A stretch of 64,000 nt of DNA from Campylobacter concisus (GCF_003049735.1 NZ_PIRM01000003.1:62001-126000), one strand, 5' to 3'; counted from the stretch's first letter, positions 36,435 to 45,953 are shown. Notes: a model not told the origin generated them from the sequence alone. Made by a program: numbers and translations.

Positions 36435-36646
36435 TGGAAAATAAAAATAGAAACATCTTTGCTTTAAATGGCATTAGCGGTTATTTGGTGGCGGTTTTGC
36501 TTTTGCTATCTATCCTTGGCGTACTTACTTATATTGGTATTGGCTTGCAAAAAGATGTAGCAACCAAGCCTTACTCATTAAAAGATGCAAGTAGCATTGA
36601 GATGAAGAGCGTTGATAACGCTAAACACGTCATTATAAAGGAGTAG
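36434..36646 (+). CDS. DUF4006-like small membrane protein after ccoP
   Basis: A 70-residue single-span protein (transmembrane about residues 15-37, GYLVAVLLLLSILGVLTYIGI). Location directly after ccoP and the sequence NKNRNIFALNGISGYL match the DUF4006 family found in epsilonproteobacterial cco operons (named from memory). It is coupled to ccoP by the ATAATG overlap. Function unknown, likely an oxidase accessory. Confidence 0.78.
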   Translation: MENKNRNIFALNGISGYLVAVLLLLSILGVLTYIGIGLQKDVATKPYSLKDASSIEMKSVDNAKHVIIKE

Positions 36647-36648
36647 TG

Positions 36649-36750
36649 ATGCTAGGCATAATAGAAAAAGCCATAATCTTGCTGATAGTTGTTGCAGGAG
36701 CTATTTGTGCGTGGTCAGTGCTTACATCAAACCACCTTTTTGTAGGCTAG
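36649..36750 (+). CDS. 33-residue single-span mini-protein in the cco operon
   Basis: A short frame missed by length cut-offs: ATG at 36649, two bases after the previous stop, with AAGGAG directly upstream, ending TAG at 36748-36750. The product is almost entirely one hydrophobic helix (IEKAIILLIVVAGAICAWS) with a short tail. Its place in a tight chain of coupled genes and its good ribosome binding site argue that it is real. It resembles the tiny CcoQ/CcoS-type accessory proteins in size only. Confidence 0.6.
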   Translation: MLGIIEKAIILLIVVAGAICAWSVLTSNHLFVG

Positions 36751-36752
36751 GT

Positions 36753-37322
36753 GTGAGAAAATTTATACTCATTTTTATATTTTTGCTCTCGCAAAGTTTG
36801 GCTTTGGGAGCAAATTTTGTGATAAATAATGATGAAATTTTAAGCCAAAAAGTAAGCGTAAAGCTAAATGAGATCGGCAGTGAGCTTTACGCAAAAAGCG
36901 GTATAAATTTAGTAGTTGGCGTATATAAAGATGGTGAGCTAGAAGCTCTTTTTAAAGAGCAAAACCTTAGCTCACCTTATGCTTTTTTACTGCTTATAAA
37001 GGATAAAAAGAAAGTAGAAATTTTTGCCGATGCTAATACCTCAAAACTTTTTAATAAAGAACAAATTTTAAGTGTAAATCCAGAGTCAGGAACGATAATT
37101 CCTATTTTGGTTTCTAAAAATGGCAAAGATGTCTATAACGCTGCTATATTAAATGGCTACGCTGATATTGCCGAGCAAATCGCATCTAGCTTAAATTTAC
37201 AGCTTGAAAGTAGTGTTGGAAATTCAAACAAAACTACGTTAAATTTTTTAAGATTTTTCATCTATGGTTTGGTTGCATTTTTTATAATTGTTATCTTTTA
37301 TAAAAAGGTAAAAAATGGATAA
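36753..37322 (+). CDS. Membrane-anchored protein with TPM-like domain
   Basis: A 189-residue protein. I place the start at GTG 36753, two bases after the mini-protein stop, which gives a signal peptide VRKFILIFIFLLSQSLALG; an upstream start at 36705 would overlap the mini-gene. The middle (about residues 25-150) has the alternating pattern of the TPM domain (EIGSELYAKSGINLVVGVYK, AFLLLIKDKKKVEIF). A C-terminal transmembrane segment follows (about 165-183). The end overlaps the FixH-like gene by eight bases. Domain call is moderate; role in oxidase assembly is only suggested by context. Confidence 0.65.
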   Translation: MRKFILIFIFLLSQSLALGANFVINNDEILSQKVSVKLNEIGSELYAKSGINLVVGVYKDGELEALFKEQNLSSPYAFLLLIKDKKKVEIFADANTSKLFNKEQILSVNPESGTIIPILVSKNGKDVYNAAILNGYADIAEQIASSLNLQLESSVGNSNKTTLNFLRFFIYGLVAFFIIVIFYKKVKNG

Positions 37323-37785
37323 AAAAACCTTTTGGCCTTATGCTATCGTACTTAGCTTCATTGCTATCATTATCGCTTGCGCAGTAACGATCATCATAGC
37401 GCTAAAACATCCAGTCGAAATGGATAGCTCTTATATGCAAAGCTACCAAAATGTCGATGAAAACATAACCTTTATCAAAGAGAGTGAAAAACGCTTTGAT
37501 GAGAAATTTGATCTAAAATTTGAGCCAAATTTTAATGCTCTAAATGCTAAGTTTAAATTTCATCTAACTCCAAAAAAAGGAGAAATTTCAGCTTTAAAAT
37601 ATGAAATTTTACTCACTCGCCCACAGACAAATAAAGAAAATAAAATTTTAAGAGCTTCATGGCAAGAAAATGATCTAGTAAGCGAAGAAACAAGTCTACA
37701 AGAAGGCAGGTGGCAGCTACTTTTAAGGCTAAGTGACACTAATGATACAAGGTATTATAAATTTGACCTTAATGTCACAAAATGA
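37315..37785 (+). CDS. FixH-like oxidase assembly protein
   Basis: A 156-residue protein with one N-terminal transmembrane segment (about residues 9-28, AIVLSFIAIIIACAVTIIIA) and a periplasmic domain. FixH/CcoH family members share this layout, a PVxxD-like segment just after the membrane (HPVEMDSSYMQSYQ) and a C-terminal beta domain ending in LLLRLSDTNDTRYYKFDL. FixH/CcoH helps mature cbb3 oxidase, which fits its place at the end of the cco operon. Confidence 0.75.
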   Translation: MDKKTFWPYAIVLSFIAIIIACAVTIIIALKHPVEMDSSYMQSYQNVDENITFIKESEKRFDEKFDLKFEPNFNALNAKFKFHLTPKKGEISALKYEILLTRPQTNKENKILRASWQENDLVSEETSLQEGRWQLLLRLSDTNDTRYYKFDLNVTK

Positions 37786-37908
37786 TCTTAAAATTGCAGC
37801 TTTGGTATCTAAGAAAGATCTCAAAGCCAGATTTAAATTTTAACAAACTAATCTTTTTGGCTAAATCTAAAACCAAGTTGCTAAGTTTTTATCAAATAAA
37901 ACTATAAA

Positions 37909-38496
37909 TCAAATCTCTTTAAATCCAAAATTTAATCCCAAACGCTCGCAAGTGCCGACATATTCTTTAAATTTATAGATTAATGGATGCCATTTTTGCG
38001 TATCTATCTTTTTATCTTTTAGTAAATTTTCATCTACAAAAATGCCTGTAATTTTGCAAGTAACTATGCTAAACCACTCTTTTAACTCTATATTTTCTAC
38101 AACCGTTTCTATCTGTACCTTGCACTCTTTTATTCTGACGGTTTTTGCATTTATACCAGGCTCTTTGCTGAGATTTGCTGCCTTAAATTTGTCGTGCTCG
38201 TAGGTGTAGCCAAGATTCTTTTTTTCTTCTGGTACTTCACTATCACCAGTTAGTTTTTCCATTTTTTGCACAGCTTCTAGCAGACTCTCATCACATAAAT
38301 TTAGCGTGATATCTGAACCATTTTTGATATTTTTAAAGCCTTGATTTTCAATGCCTATGCCAAGCACCACTGTATTTCCTAACGTCCAAGAGGATGAAAG
38401 CACCGTGATATCATCGTTTGCATTTTTATCTTTTGTGGTGGCTAGCAAAACCGGAAAGCCATAGTAAAAACCTTGTCTGTTTAACTCTTTATGCAT
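37909..38496 (-). CDS. Flavin reductase family (flavoredoxin-like) protein
   Basis: A 195-residue FMN-binding split-barrel protein. The N-terminal GFYYGFPVLLATTKD, the SSSWTLGNTVVLGIG strand pair and the C-terminal region WHPLIYKFKEYVGTCERLG fit the flavin reductase-like family, which uses NAD(P)H or serves as an electron carrier. Substrate unknown. Its ATG lies inside the upstream region of addB on the other strand, so the two genes are divergent. Confidence 0.82.
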   Translation of the reverse strand: MHKELNRQGFYYGFPVLLATTKDKNANDDITVLSSSWTLGNTVVLGIGIENQGFKNIKNGSDITLNLCDESLLEAVQKMEKLTGDSEVPEEKKNLGYTYEHDKFKAANLSKEPGINAKTVRIKECKVQIETVVENIELKEWFSIVTCKITGIFVDENLLKDKKIDTQKWHPLIYKFKEYVGTCERLGLNFGFKEI

Positions 38497-38646
38497 TTTC
38501 GCTCCTTTTTTGTGATTGTAGCTTTTGGCTCTTTAAGGCTTAAAATTTTAATGTATTTAGATAAAAATTTAAAGCTTTGGCTAAGCGTAAAAAGCGCTCT
38601 TTTATCAGCATTTAGCTATCATTGCTTAAAAATTCAAGAGAGAAAA

Positions 38647-40992
38647 ATGCATAACCTAAACCAACTTTTTGTCTTTACGAACTCGCGTAAGATTCGTGAA
38701 TTTAATGCAAGTTTTAATGATGAGCTAATCCCAAAAAGCCTAAGTATCGCTGAGTTTTATAAAAAGGTAGTTTATGTAGATGGTAGGTTTGAGATTGATA
38801 GCACCTATGCTTTAGTGCTTATGAATAGAGCCTGTGCCAGTGTTAAAAAGGCAAACTCGATTCTTAAAATTCCAACTGAGTTTTTTGAATTTTTAAAAAA
38901 TAATGACTATCTTTTTTCATTTTTTAAAGAGCTAGCTATTAGTAAAAAGAGTATTGCTGAGATCAAATTTAACGATATTTACGCTAATTTTGAGGAGCAT
39001 TTAAACATACTTGAAGAGGTTTTAAAAGAGTATGAGAGTTTGCTTGGTCAAGAAAATCTCTATGATGATATAACCTTGCCAAAAATTTATAACATAAATG
39101 AAGCTTACATCAAAAGCTTTAGTGAAATTTCACTGCATATAGATGGAATTTTAAGTGAATTTGAGTGGGAAATTTTAGAGAAAATCTCAAAGCTAACTAC
39201 GCTAAAAATTATCTTTCAAACTAGCGTTTTCAACACAAAGCTAATCAATAAAATAAAGCAAATTTCAGCTATTAGCGAGATTGAAAATTACAAAAAATAT
39301 GAGCTAAATTTAAAGACAAATGAGCTAATTTGCTTAGAAAATATCAAAAAATTTGAGCCAGTTTTAGAAAAGCGATTTGCCACTAGAAGCCTGCAATGTG
39401 CCTACGCTATGGCAAAGGCGAGCGAGTTTGTGCGTGAGGGCATAAAGCCTGAAAACATCGCTGTTATATTGCCAGATGAGAGTTTTAGTGAAATTTTAAG
39501 GCTACATGATAGCAATAAAATTTTTAACTACGCTATGGGCGAGAGCTTTAAAAATACAAAATTTTATGAGGCGCTTTTTTACATTACAAGAGCGATAAAC
39601 GAAGAGGCAAGGCCGGTTTTTGATCAAAGCAAGTGTGAGAGCTACGAGGAGCTTGGCTTTATCTTGAGCACGCTTGGTGTAAATGAAGAGCTTTTTAATA
39701 AATTTAAATCAAGCTACTTTGAACTTTGTGACTTTGCTAAATTTAAAGAGTTAATAGACGAGCTTTTAACGCTTGAAAATGAGCCAAGATGCGAAGAGAA
39801 GCTCGCACTTGAGCTTTTTAGGATTGAGAATTTATGTAGGTATTTTAGCTTTAGCCTAAAGCAGTTAAGTGAAATTTTCTTGCTAAATATCTCGCGCCTT
39901 AGCATCGATGATGTGGGCGGTGGAAAGATCAGCGTCATGGGCATGCTTGAGAGCCGTGGAATGAAATTTGATGGTGTGATCATAGTTGATTTTAATGATA
40001 ACTTCATCCCAGCAAGAAGCACAAATGAGATGTTTTTAAACTCGAAAGTGAGGCAAAAAGCAGGACTTATAAGCTACCTTGAGCGTGAAAATTTGCAGAG
40101 ATTTTACTATGAAAGTCTTATAAACAATGCCAAAAAGGTCGCCATAAGCTGTGTTTTAAACGAAGAGAGTATTCCTTCAAGATTTTTAAAAAATTTCAAA
40201 ACAATAAAAGATGAGAAATTTAGTGATGAGGCCTATTTAAAATTATTTTTAAAAGGAAGTACAAGCCTAAATTTAAGCGATGACGAGATCATTTTGGAGC
40301 ATGATTTTTTCACTAAACCGCTATCATTTTCGACGCTAAATCTATTTCTAACCTGCCCAAGAAAGTATTATTACGCAAAGATAGCTGGTATAAAAGGAGC
40401 AAAAGCAATAGCAACTGAGCCAGGATCTAAGCAGGGAAATAGCGTGCACAAGGCGCTTTATGAATACTACACGAGTGAATTTTATAGACAAAAAAATATA
40501 TTTGATTTGGCTATTTTTAAAGAAATGCTCGCAAAGCAAGATTTTTCTTCGCTTGAGCTTGAGATTTGGTCGCAGAAATTTAAAGAATACGCAGAGTTTG
40601 AAGATGAACGTTTAAGTGATGGCTTTAGAGTGCTTGAGTGTGAAAAAGATATAGAGAGTGATTTTTGTGGTGTAAAGATAAAAGGCATTATCGATAGGAT
40701 CGATGCTAGCCCTGATGGTGAGCCTTTTATACTTGATTATAAAACTGGTGATGCAAATGCGAACTCGCTTCAGCTTGCATTTTATGAAGCACTTTATGGC
40801 AGCGAGGTAAAAAGTGCTTATTTTGCTCTAAAAAATGAACCAGTGCTTATCAGCTCGAAAAAAAGTGTGGATGATCTAAAGGCCGAAATAGAAAATCTAA
40901 AGAGCGTAAATAACACTAAGATAAATTTTGAAAGAAAGAGTGGAGCTTGTAAATTTTGCGAGTATGCCATACTTTGTAGGAGAGAGTTATGA
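38647..40992 (+). CDS. addB: AddB-like subunit of the AddAB helicase-nuclease
   Basis: Partner of AddA in processing double-strand breaks for RecA. I start at ATG 38647 (781 residues), after AGAGAGA, because the family begins with a short strand like QLFVFTNSRKIREF; longer frames run upstream to 38491. The N-terminal half is helicase-like but lacks a Walker A, as in the AddB-type of this phylum. The C-terminal nuclease has the iron-sulfur cysteines (LTCPRKYYY and CKFCEYAILC) and the motif PFILDYKTGDAN. The stop overlaps addA (TTATGA). Confidence 0.85.
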   Translation: MHNLNQLFVFTNSRKIREFNASFNDELIPKSLSIAEFYKKVVYVDGRFEIDSTYALVLMNRACASVKKANSILKIPTEFFEFLKNNDYLFSFFKELAISKKSIAEIKFNDIYANFEEHLNILEEVLKEYESLLGQENLYDDITLPKIYNINEAYIKSFSEISLHIDGILSEFEWEILEKISKLTTLKIIFQTSVFNTKLINKIKQISAISEIENYKKYELNLKTNELICLENIKKFEPVLEKRFATRSLQCAYAMAKASEFVREGIKPENIAVILPDESFSEILRLHDSNKIFNYAMGESFKNTKFYEALFYITRAINEEARPVFDQSKCESYEELGFILSTLGVNEELFNKFKSSYFELCDFAKFKELIDELLTLENEPRCEEKLALELFRIENLCRYFSFSLKQLSEIFLLNISRLSIDDVGGGKISVMGMLESRGMKFDGVIIVDFNDNFIPARSTNEMFLNSKVRQKAGLISYLERENLQRFYYESLINNAKKVAISCVLNEESIPSRFLKNFKTIKDEKFSDEAYLKLFLKGSTSLNLSDDEIILEHDFFTKPLSFSTLNLFLTCPRKYYYAKIAGIKGAKAIATEPGSKQGNSVHKALYEYYTSEFYRQKNIFDLAIFKEMLAKQDFSSLELEIWSQKFKEYAEFEDERLSDGFRVLECEKDIESDFCGVKIKGIIDRIDASPDGEPFILDYKTGDANANSLQLAFYEALYGSEVKSAYFALKNEPVLISSKKSVDDLKAEIENLKSVNNTKINFERKSGACKFCEYAILCRREL

Positions 40993-43808
40993 AAGATTTT
41001 TTAGCCCTAAAAGCAAGTGCTGGAAGCGGGAAAACATTCGCTTTAAGTGTTCGTTATATCGCTTTGGTGCTTAGAGGCGAAAATATAAACGAGATCATCG
41101 CTCTAACCTTTACCAAAAAAGCGGCCAATGAGATGAAAGAGCGCATAATCACAACTTTTTTGGACTTGCAAAACAAAAAGGACGAGCTTGAAAAGCTTTG
41201 CAAAGAGCTTAGTTTTAGCCAAGATGAGGTCGTAAAAAGACGCGATGAGAAGCTTGATAGGTTTTTGCAAAGTGAGCTAAAAATTTATACATTTGATGCA
41301 TTTTTCTCTGGAATCCTAAAGAAATTTAGTCAAAATTTAGGGCTTAGTCCTGATTACAGCGTGCAAGATAGTCTGCAAGATCTGGCATGGAAAAAATTTG
41401 TAAAAGAGGCAAGTAAAGATCAAAAGCTTCTTAGCGAGCTTGCACTCATGATGATCATTTCAAGCCAAAAAGAGGCAAGTTTCTCACAGACTTTGGCTAA
41501 ATTTTATGAGAGCTTTGGTGGTGAGCTAAAAGATAGTGGTGCAAGCTATCCAGATGATAGCAAGGTAAGAGCAGCGCAAAAGGAGATAAATGAGCATATA
41601 GCCTTGCAAAATGGTGCTAGCGATACGGCCAAAAAGACATTTAAAGAGCAAAATTTGTTTGAGCTTTTTAAAAATAAGGTCTTTGAAAGAGAGAGCCTAG
41701 ATTACCGCACTTTTAGCAAAATTTATACAAGTGAGCTTGATAGGCTCTTTAACGAGCTAAAAGAGGCGGCAAAAGAGTATATTTTGGAGGTTGAAAGATA
41801 TAGACTTAGCGGTTTTAGCAAGCTCTTAAATGTTTATAAATACTCAAATTTAGAGCTAAATAAAGAGATAAATTCTCTAAGCTTTGCTGATATAAATAAG
41901 CTGGTCTTTAAGCTTTTGGTTGAAAATTTTGATAAAGATGTGCTCTATTTTAGGCTTGATGGCCGCATAAATCACCTTTTGATAGATGAGTTTCAAGATA
42001 CAAATGTGATCCAATATGAGATCATCTTGCCCATTATCAATGAAATTGTTTCGGGATACGGACAAAACGGACTCGGAAGCTTTTTTTACGTTGGAGATAC
42101 GAAGCAGAGCATTTATAAATTTAGGGGCGGTAAAAAAGAGCTTTTCGATAAGCTTGGAGAGAAATTTGAGCAAATTTTGGTGGAAAATTTGCCTAGCAAC
42201 TACCGCAGCTTAAAGGCTTTAGTGAAATTTAATAACACTGTTTTTGAAGAAATTTATCATAGGTATGGGCTTAGCTTTGAGCCGCAAAAACCAGCTAAAA
42301 AAGATAAGGAGCTAAACTACAAAGTAAGTGGTGAGTGCCCTTATTTTGAAGCCGAGGAAGATGACTATGGCTACTTGCGTGTGCTAAGTGACGAGGATAT
42401 CGCGGGTGCGGCAGTTTCACAAGTAAAAGAGCTACTTACTGCTGGCGTAAATGCAAGCGATATAACTGTGCTTTGCTGGAAAAATAGCGACATCAGCCTC
42501 ATCTCAGAGGTGCTTAGCAGTGAGGGGATAAAAAGCGTAAATGAAGGCACTTTGGAGCTAAAGCGAACACCGTTTGTTGCAGCGATCATCGAGTATGCGA
42601 AATTTTGTCTTTTTGGTGAAGAAATTTATGAAAAAAATGTAAAAGCACTCGTAAATACAAATCCTAAAAGGCTAAAAATAAAAGCTGAAGATAGTGCGAC
42701 AAAAAGCCTATTTTATCTAGCTAAAAATTTATACATAAATATGGCTGATGTTGATATTTTAAGGCTTTTTGAGCTAAGTAGTGGCTACAAAAATTTAAGC
42801 GATTTTATCTTTAATCTTGAAAATTTTAGCTCTAAAATCAGTCCAAAAAATGCTGACGGTATAAAGATAATGACCGTTCATAAGTCAAAAGGGCTCGAGT
42901 TTGCTCACGTGATAGTTTGTGATATGATGAGTAAGGGCAGAGGCGATGACTCAAACTTTATAACAGAATATAGCGAAAAAGGCGAGTGGATAGTAAAAAG
43001 TAGAATTTCTGGTAGAGAAAATTTTGACCCTGAGTATGCTGGTGTGTTAGAGCAAATGAGAGAGCTTGAGAAGCAAGAAAATATCAATAAAATTTACGTT
43101 GCTTTCACTAGAGCCACAAAGTCACTTATCATCATTAAACAAGCTACTCCAAGTGGAAATAGTCCTAGCTTTTTTTCTTTTTATACTAGAAGTGATAAAA
43201 GCGAAGTAAACGACTATCTTGATCTAAAAGAGTTTAGTTTTGGCAAAATTTTACCTAGCAAGAGCGAGCAAAAAGAGGCAAAAAAAGATGAAAAAATGCC
43301 TGAAATTTTAAAGATAGAAAGGCAAGAGATAGAGGCAAGAGAGCAAAAAACGAGCGGTAAAAATTTAGAGGCAATCTATTTTGGTTTAGCGTTTCACTAT
43401 TTGCTTGAGATGAGTGAAAGATTTGATGAAAATTCGCTTTTAAAAGCTAAAAGTTTAATGCTAAATAAATTTTATAAATTTCTCTCACCTGATAGACTTG
43501 AAGATGCCTTTAAACGGGCAAAAATACTAATAAATGAACCAAAATTTCTAGAGTGCATAAAAGATAAAGAAATTTACAAAGAGCAGCCATTTAAAGTAAA
43601 AAACGAACTAAAACAGATGGACTTATTTTGTATTGGAGAGAGTGAAATTTGTGTGATAGACTATAAAACAACAGATAAAAATATCGAGGAAAATAAAAAA
43701 CAAGTTGGAGAATACAAAGAGGCATTAAGTAAATTTTATCCAAAGCATAGTATAATCGCCGTCATCTTCTACGCTCTTGATGGAAAAATTTCATATATTG
43801 AAGTTTAA
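40989..43808 (+). CDS. addA: AddA-like UvrD/RecB-type helicase-nuclease
   Basis: 939-residue ATP-dependent helicase with a C-terminal nuclease. Walker A ASAGSGKT at residues 9-16, motif Ia IIALTFTKKAANEMKERI, Walker B LLIDEFQDTN, motif III VGDTKQSIYKFRGG, motif V VHKSKGLEF and motif VI VAFTRATKSL. The RecB-like nuclease motif is near the end (ICVIDYKTTDKN). Together with AddB it makes the recombination complex. Coupled by overlap; rplM follows with its own -10 box. Confidence 0.92.
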   Translation: MKDFLALKASAGSGKTFALSVRYIALVLRGENINEIIALTFTKKAANEMKERIITTFLDLQNKKDELEKLCKELSFSQDEVVKRRDEKLDRFLQSELKIYTFDAFFSGILKKFSQNLGLSPDYSVQDSLQDLAWKKFVKEASKDQKLLSELALMMIISSQKEASFSQTLAKFYESFGGELKDSGASYPDDSKVRAAQKEINEHIALQNGASDTAKKTFKEQNLFELFKNKVFERESLDYRTFSKIYTSELDRLFNELKEAAKEYILEVERYRLSGFSKLLNVYKYSNLELNKEINSLSFADINKLVFKLLVENFDKDVLYFRLDGRINHLLIDEFQDTNVIQYEIILPIINEIVSGYGQNGLGSFFYVGDTKQSIYKFRGGKKELFDKLGEKFEQILVENLPSNYRSLKALVKFNNTVFEEIYHRYGLSFEPQKPAKKDKELNYKVSGECPYFEAEEDDYGYLRVLSDEDIAGAAVSQVKELLTAGVNASDITVLCWKNSDISLISEVLSSEGIKSVNEGTLELKRTPFVAAIIEYAKFCLFGEEIYEKNVKALVNTNPKRLKIKAEDSATKSLFYLAKNLYINMADVDILRLFELSSGYKNLSDFIFNLENFSSKISPKNADGIKIMTVHKSKGLEFAHVIVCDMMSKGRGDDSNFITEYSEKGEWIVKSRISGRENFDPEYAGVLEQMRELEKQENINKIYVAFTRATKSLIIIKQATPSGNSPSFFSFYTRSDKSEVNDYLDLKEFSFGKILPSKSEQKEAKKDEKMPEILKIERQEIEAREQKTSGKNLEAIYFGLAFHYLLEMSERFDENSLLKAKSLMLNKFYKFLSPDRLEDAFKRAKILINEPKFLECIKDKEIYKEQPFKVKNELKQMDLFCIGESEICVIDYKTTDKNIEENKKQVGEYKEALSKFYPKHSIIAVIFYALDGKISYIEV

Positions 43809-43847
43809 ATGCTACTTAATTTAAGCTTTATAAAAGCATTGTTTAAA

Positions 43848-43853
43848 TACAAT
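43848..43853 (+). promoter_or_regulatory. Predicted -10 box for rplM-rpsI
   Basis: TACAAT in the context TTTAAATACAATCAC, 35 bases before the rplM ATG; a GGCAAAGGTAAG ribosome binding region follows. Confidence 0.5.
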
Positions 43854-43888
43854 CACAACTCAAAAATTAACTTGGCAAAGGTAAGAAA

Positions 43889-44317
43889 ATGACAAAAATA
43901 ACAAAGCCAAACGAAGTTAAGCGAGACTGGATCGTTGTTGATGCAGCTGGTAAACGTTTTGGTAGATTGCTAACTGAGGTAGCAACTATACTTCGTGGCA
44001 AAAACAAACCATGCTTCACGCCAAACGTAGATTGTGGCGACTATGTTATCATCATAAATGCTTCAAAAGTAGAATTTACTGGTAATAACAAGGCTGAAGA
44101 CAAACTTTATCACAGACACTCAGGATATTTTGGTAGCGTAAAGAGTGAAAAATTTGGCGATTTGATAGCAAATAAGCCAGAAAAACTATTTAAATTAGCT
44201 GTTCGTGGAATGCTTCCAAAAACTAAACTTGGAAGAGAGATGATAAAAAAACTAAAAGTTTATGCTGGCAGTGAGCATCCTCATACGGCACAAATAGCTA
44301 AAAAAGAAGGAAAATAA
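43889..44317 (+). CDS. rplM: 50S ribosomal protein L13
   Basis: Large-subunit ribosomal protein L13, 142 residues. Conserved [19 protein letters not shown] and [20 protein letters not shown] segments are present. It pairs with rpsI in the universal L13-S9 operon, two bases upstream. Confidence 0.98.
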   Translation: MTKITKPNEVKRDWIVVDAAGKRFGRLLTEVATILRGKNKPCFTPNVDCGDYVIIINASKVEFTGNNKAEDKLYHRHSGYFGSVKSEKFGDLIANKPEKLFKLAVRGMLPKTKLGREMIKKLKVYAGSEHPHTAQIAKKEGK

Positions 44318-44319
44318 TT

Positions 44320-44709
44320 ATGGCAAAAGTTTATGCAACTGGTAAAAGAAAAACTGCCGTAGCAAAGGTTTGGATAAAAGCTGGAAGCGGTAAAATCGTA
44401 GTAAATGGTATGGATCTTAATACTTGGCTTGGTGGACATGAAGCTATAAAGCTTAAAGTAATTCAGCCACTTCTAGTTACTAAACAAGAGAGTTTAATAG
44501 ATGTAGTAGCTACAACTTTAGGTGGTGGTTATTCAGCACAAGCAGAAGCTTTAAGACACGGTATTTCACGTGCTTTAGCTGATATGGATGCTGATTTTAG
44601 AGCAGCACTTAAACCAAAAGGCTTATTAACTAGAGATTCTCGTGTTGTTGAACGTAAGAAATTTGGTAGAAGAAAGGCAAGAAGAAGCCCACAATTCTCT
44701 AAACGTTAA
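44320..44709 (+). CDS. rpsI: 30S ribosomal protein S9
   Basis: Small-subunit ribosomal protein S9, 129 residues. The start ([14 protein letters not shown]) and the basic C-terminal tail ([18 protein letters not shown]) that reaches the P-site tRNA are intact. Confidence 0.98.
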   Translation: MAKVYATGKRKTAVAKVWIKAGSGKIVVNGMDLNTWLGGHEAIKLKVIQPLLVTKQESLIDVVATTLGGGYSAQAEALRHGISRALADMDADFRAALKPKGLLTRDSRVVERKKFGRRKARRSPQFSKR

Positions 44710-44714
44710 TGAGT

Positions 44715-44747
44715 TTTTGCAAGTGCTTTTGCATTTGCAAAATTTAA
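44715..44747 (+). terminator. Possible terminator after rpsI
   Basis: An eight-base stem (TTTTGCAA/TTGCAAAA, 44715-44722 and 44735-44742) six bases after the rpsI stop, followed by only three T. Confidence 0.35.
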
Positions 44748-44815
44748 GTTGTGTAAATTTCAAATTTACATTGTTAATTAAATTATGATTTAGAGTCGGT
44801 TAAATTTTATTCAGT

Positions 44816-44821
44816 TAAAAT
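44816..44821 (+). promoter_or_regulatory. Possible -10 box for cadF
   Basis: TAAAAT in the context TCAGTTAAAATGTAACC, 41 bases before the ATG. An AAGAAAGGAA ribosome binding site follows. Confidence 0.4.
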
Positions 44822-44862
44822 GTAACCACTTTAAAATAAATCCTAAGAAAGGAATTCTAAAT

Positions 44863-45879
44863 ATGAAAAAGATTGCTTTAGCTATGGTTGCCGCAACAGC
44901 GGTTTTTGCGTCTAACGCAGCATATAATTATGAAGTTACTCCAACTATTGGTGGTGTTCACCCAGAGGGAAATTTACGTGTAAAAGACCATAACTTCGTT
45001 GGTGTTAGAGCTGCTAGAAATCTTGAAGATTTTTTCTTTGATCAAGTAGAGCTTGGTGTTGATTACACTCAAAAAGCAAAAGAAAAAACAGGTAGCTTAA
45101 CAAGAGAAGGAAGAGTTCTTAGATATCATGCAAATCTTGTAAAAGATATAGTTGATTTTGGACCAGTTAGCCTATATGGCCTAGTTGGTGCTGGCTATGA
45201 AGATGTTCCAGCTATTTTTGTTAAAAATGAAGATGGCGGTTTTGGCCAATATGGTTTTGGCTTAAGATATCAAGTAACTGATAGATTTGCTCTTAAAGCA
45301 GAAGCAAGAGATGCTATCAAATTTGAACATGCTGATCATAACCTATTTTATTCACTAGGCTTTGGTATCGGTCTTGACTCAAAAGCAGCTCCAGTTGTGG
45401 CAGCAGCTCCAGTTGCAGCAGCAGCTCCAGTTGCAACTCCAGTTCTTGATGATGATAATGATGGCGTGCCAAATGATATAGATCAATGCCCTAACACTCC
45501 AGCTGGCGTAGTTGTTGATGAAAGAGGATGCGAGAAAGTTATCGTTCTTAGAGATCTAGATGTTAACTTTGCATTTGATAGCTATAAAGTTGGACCAAAA
45601 TATGCAGCTGAGATCAAAAAAGTAGCTGACTTCATGGGCGAACACCCAGATTATAAAGTTGTACTTGCTGGTCACACTGATAGCGTAGGTGCAGAAGCTT
45701 ATAACCAAAAACTATCTGAAAAAAGAGCAAAAGCAGTAGCTGATGTTCTTGCTGGCTATGGAGTAAGCGAGGATAAAATTTCAACAGTTGGCTACGGTGA
45801 GCTTAAACCAATTGCTACAAATAAAACTAAAGAAGGCCGCGCTCAAAATAGACGCGTTGAAGCTACTTTCAATAAATAA
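44863..45879 (+). CDS. cadF: CadF-type OmpA family outer-membrane protein
   Basis: Outer-membrane protein, 338 residues. Signal peptide about residues 1-19 (cleavage near SNA). Residues about 20-175 form an eight-stranded OmpA-like barrel, then an Ala/Pro/Val repeat hinge (about 178-198), a calcium-type DDDNDGVPNDIDQCP segment and the C-terminal peptidoglycan-binding OmpA domain (about 225-338, LAGHTDSVGAEAYNQKLSEKRA). In C. jejuni CadF binds fibronectin through a short FRLS motif; the aligned residues here are YQVT (136-139). Position after rpsI is conserved, so orthology is likely even if adhesion is not. Confidence 0.88.
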   Translation: MKKIALAMVAATAVFASNAAYNYEVTPTIGGVHPEGNLRVKDHNFVGVRAARNLEDFFFDQVELGVDYTQKAKEKTGSLTREGRVLRYHANLVKDIVDFGPVSLYGLVGAGYEDVPAIFVKNEDGGFGQYGFGLRYQVTDRFALKAEARDAIKFEHADHNLFYSLGFGIGLDSKAAPVVAAAPVAAAAPVATPVLDDDNDGVPNDIDQCPNTPAGVVVDERGCEKVIVLRDLDVNFAFDSYKVGPKYAAEIKKVADFMGEHPDYKVVLAGHTDSVGAEAYNQKLSEKRAKAVADVLAGYGVSEDKISTVGYGELKPIATNKTKEGRAQNRRVEATFNK

Positions 45880-45906
45880 TCTTATTATTTAAAGTTACTT
45901 CTTTTA

Positions 45907-45935
45907 GGGGCTTAGCTTCGGCTAGGCCCTTTTTT
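45907..45935 (+). terminator. Rho-independent terminator after cadF
   Basis: A GC-rich hairpin with a TTCG tetraloop (45907-45929; GGGCTTAGC-TTCG-GCTAGGCCC) followed by six T. The strongest terminator in the window, fitting a highly expressed porin-like gene. Confidence 0.88.
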
Positions 45936-45953
45936 ATTTCTACGGAGAAAATG

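Noticed and set aside
38491..38646. Longer N-terminus for addB starting at 38491
   Set aside because: The extra 52 residues overlap the divergent flavin reductase start and do not resemble the family; ATG 38647 has a better context.
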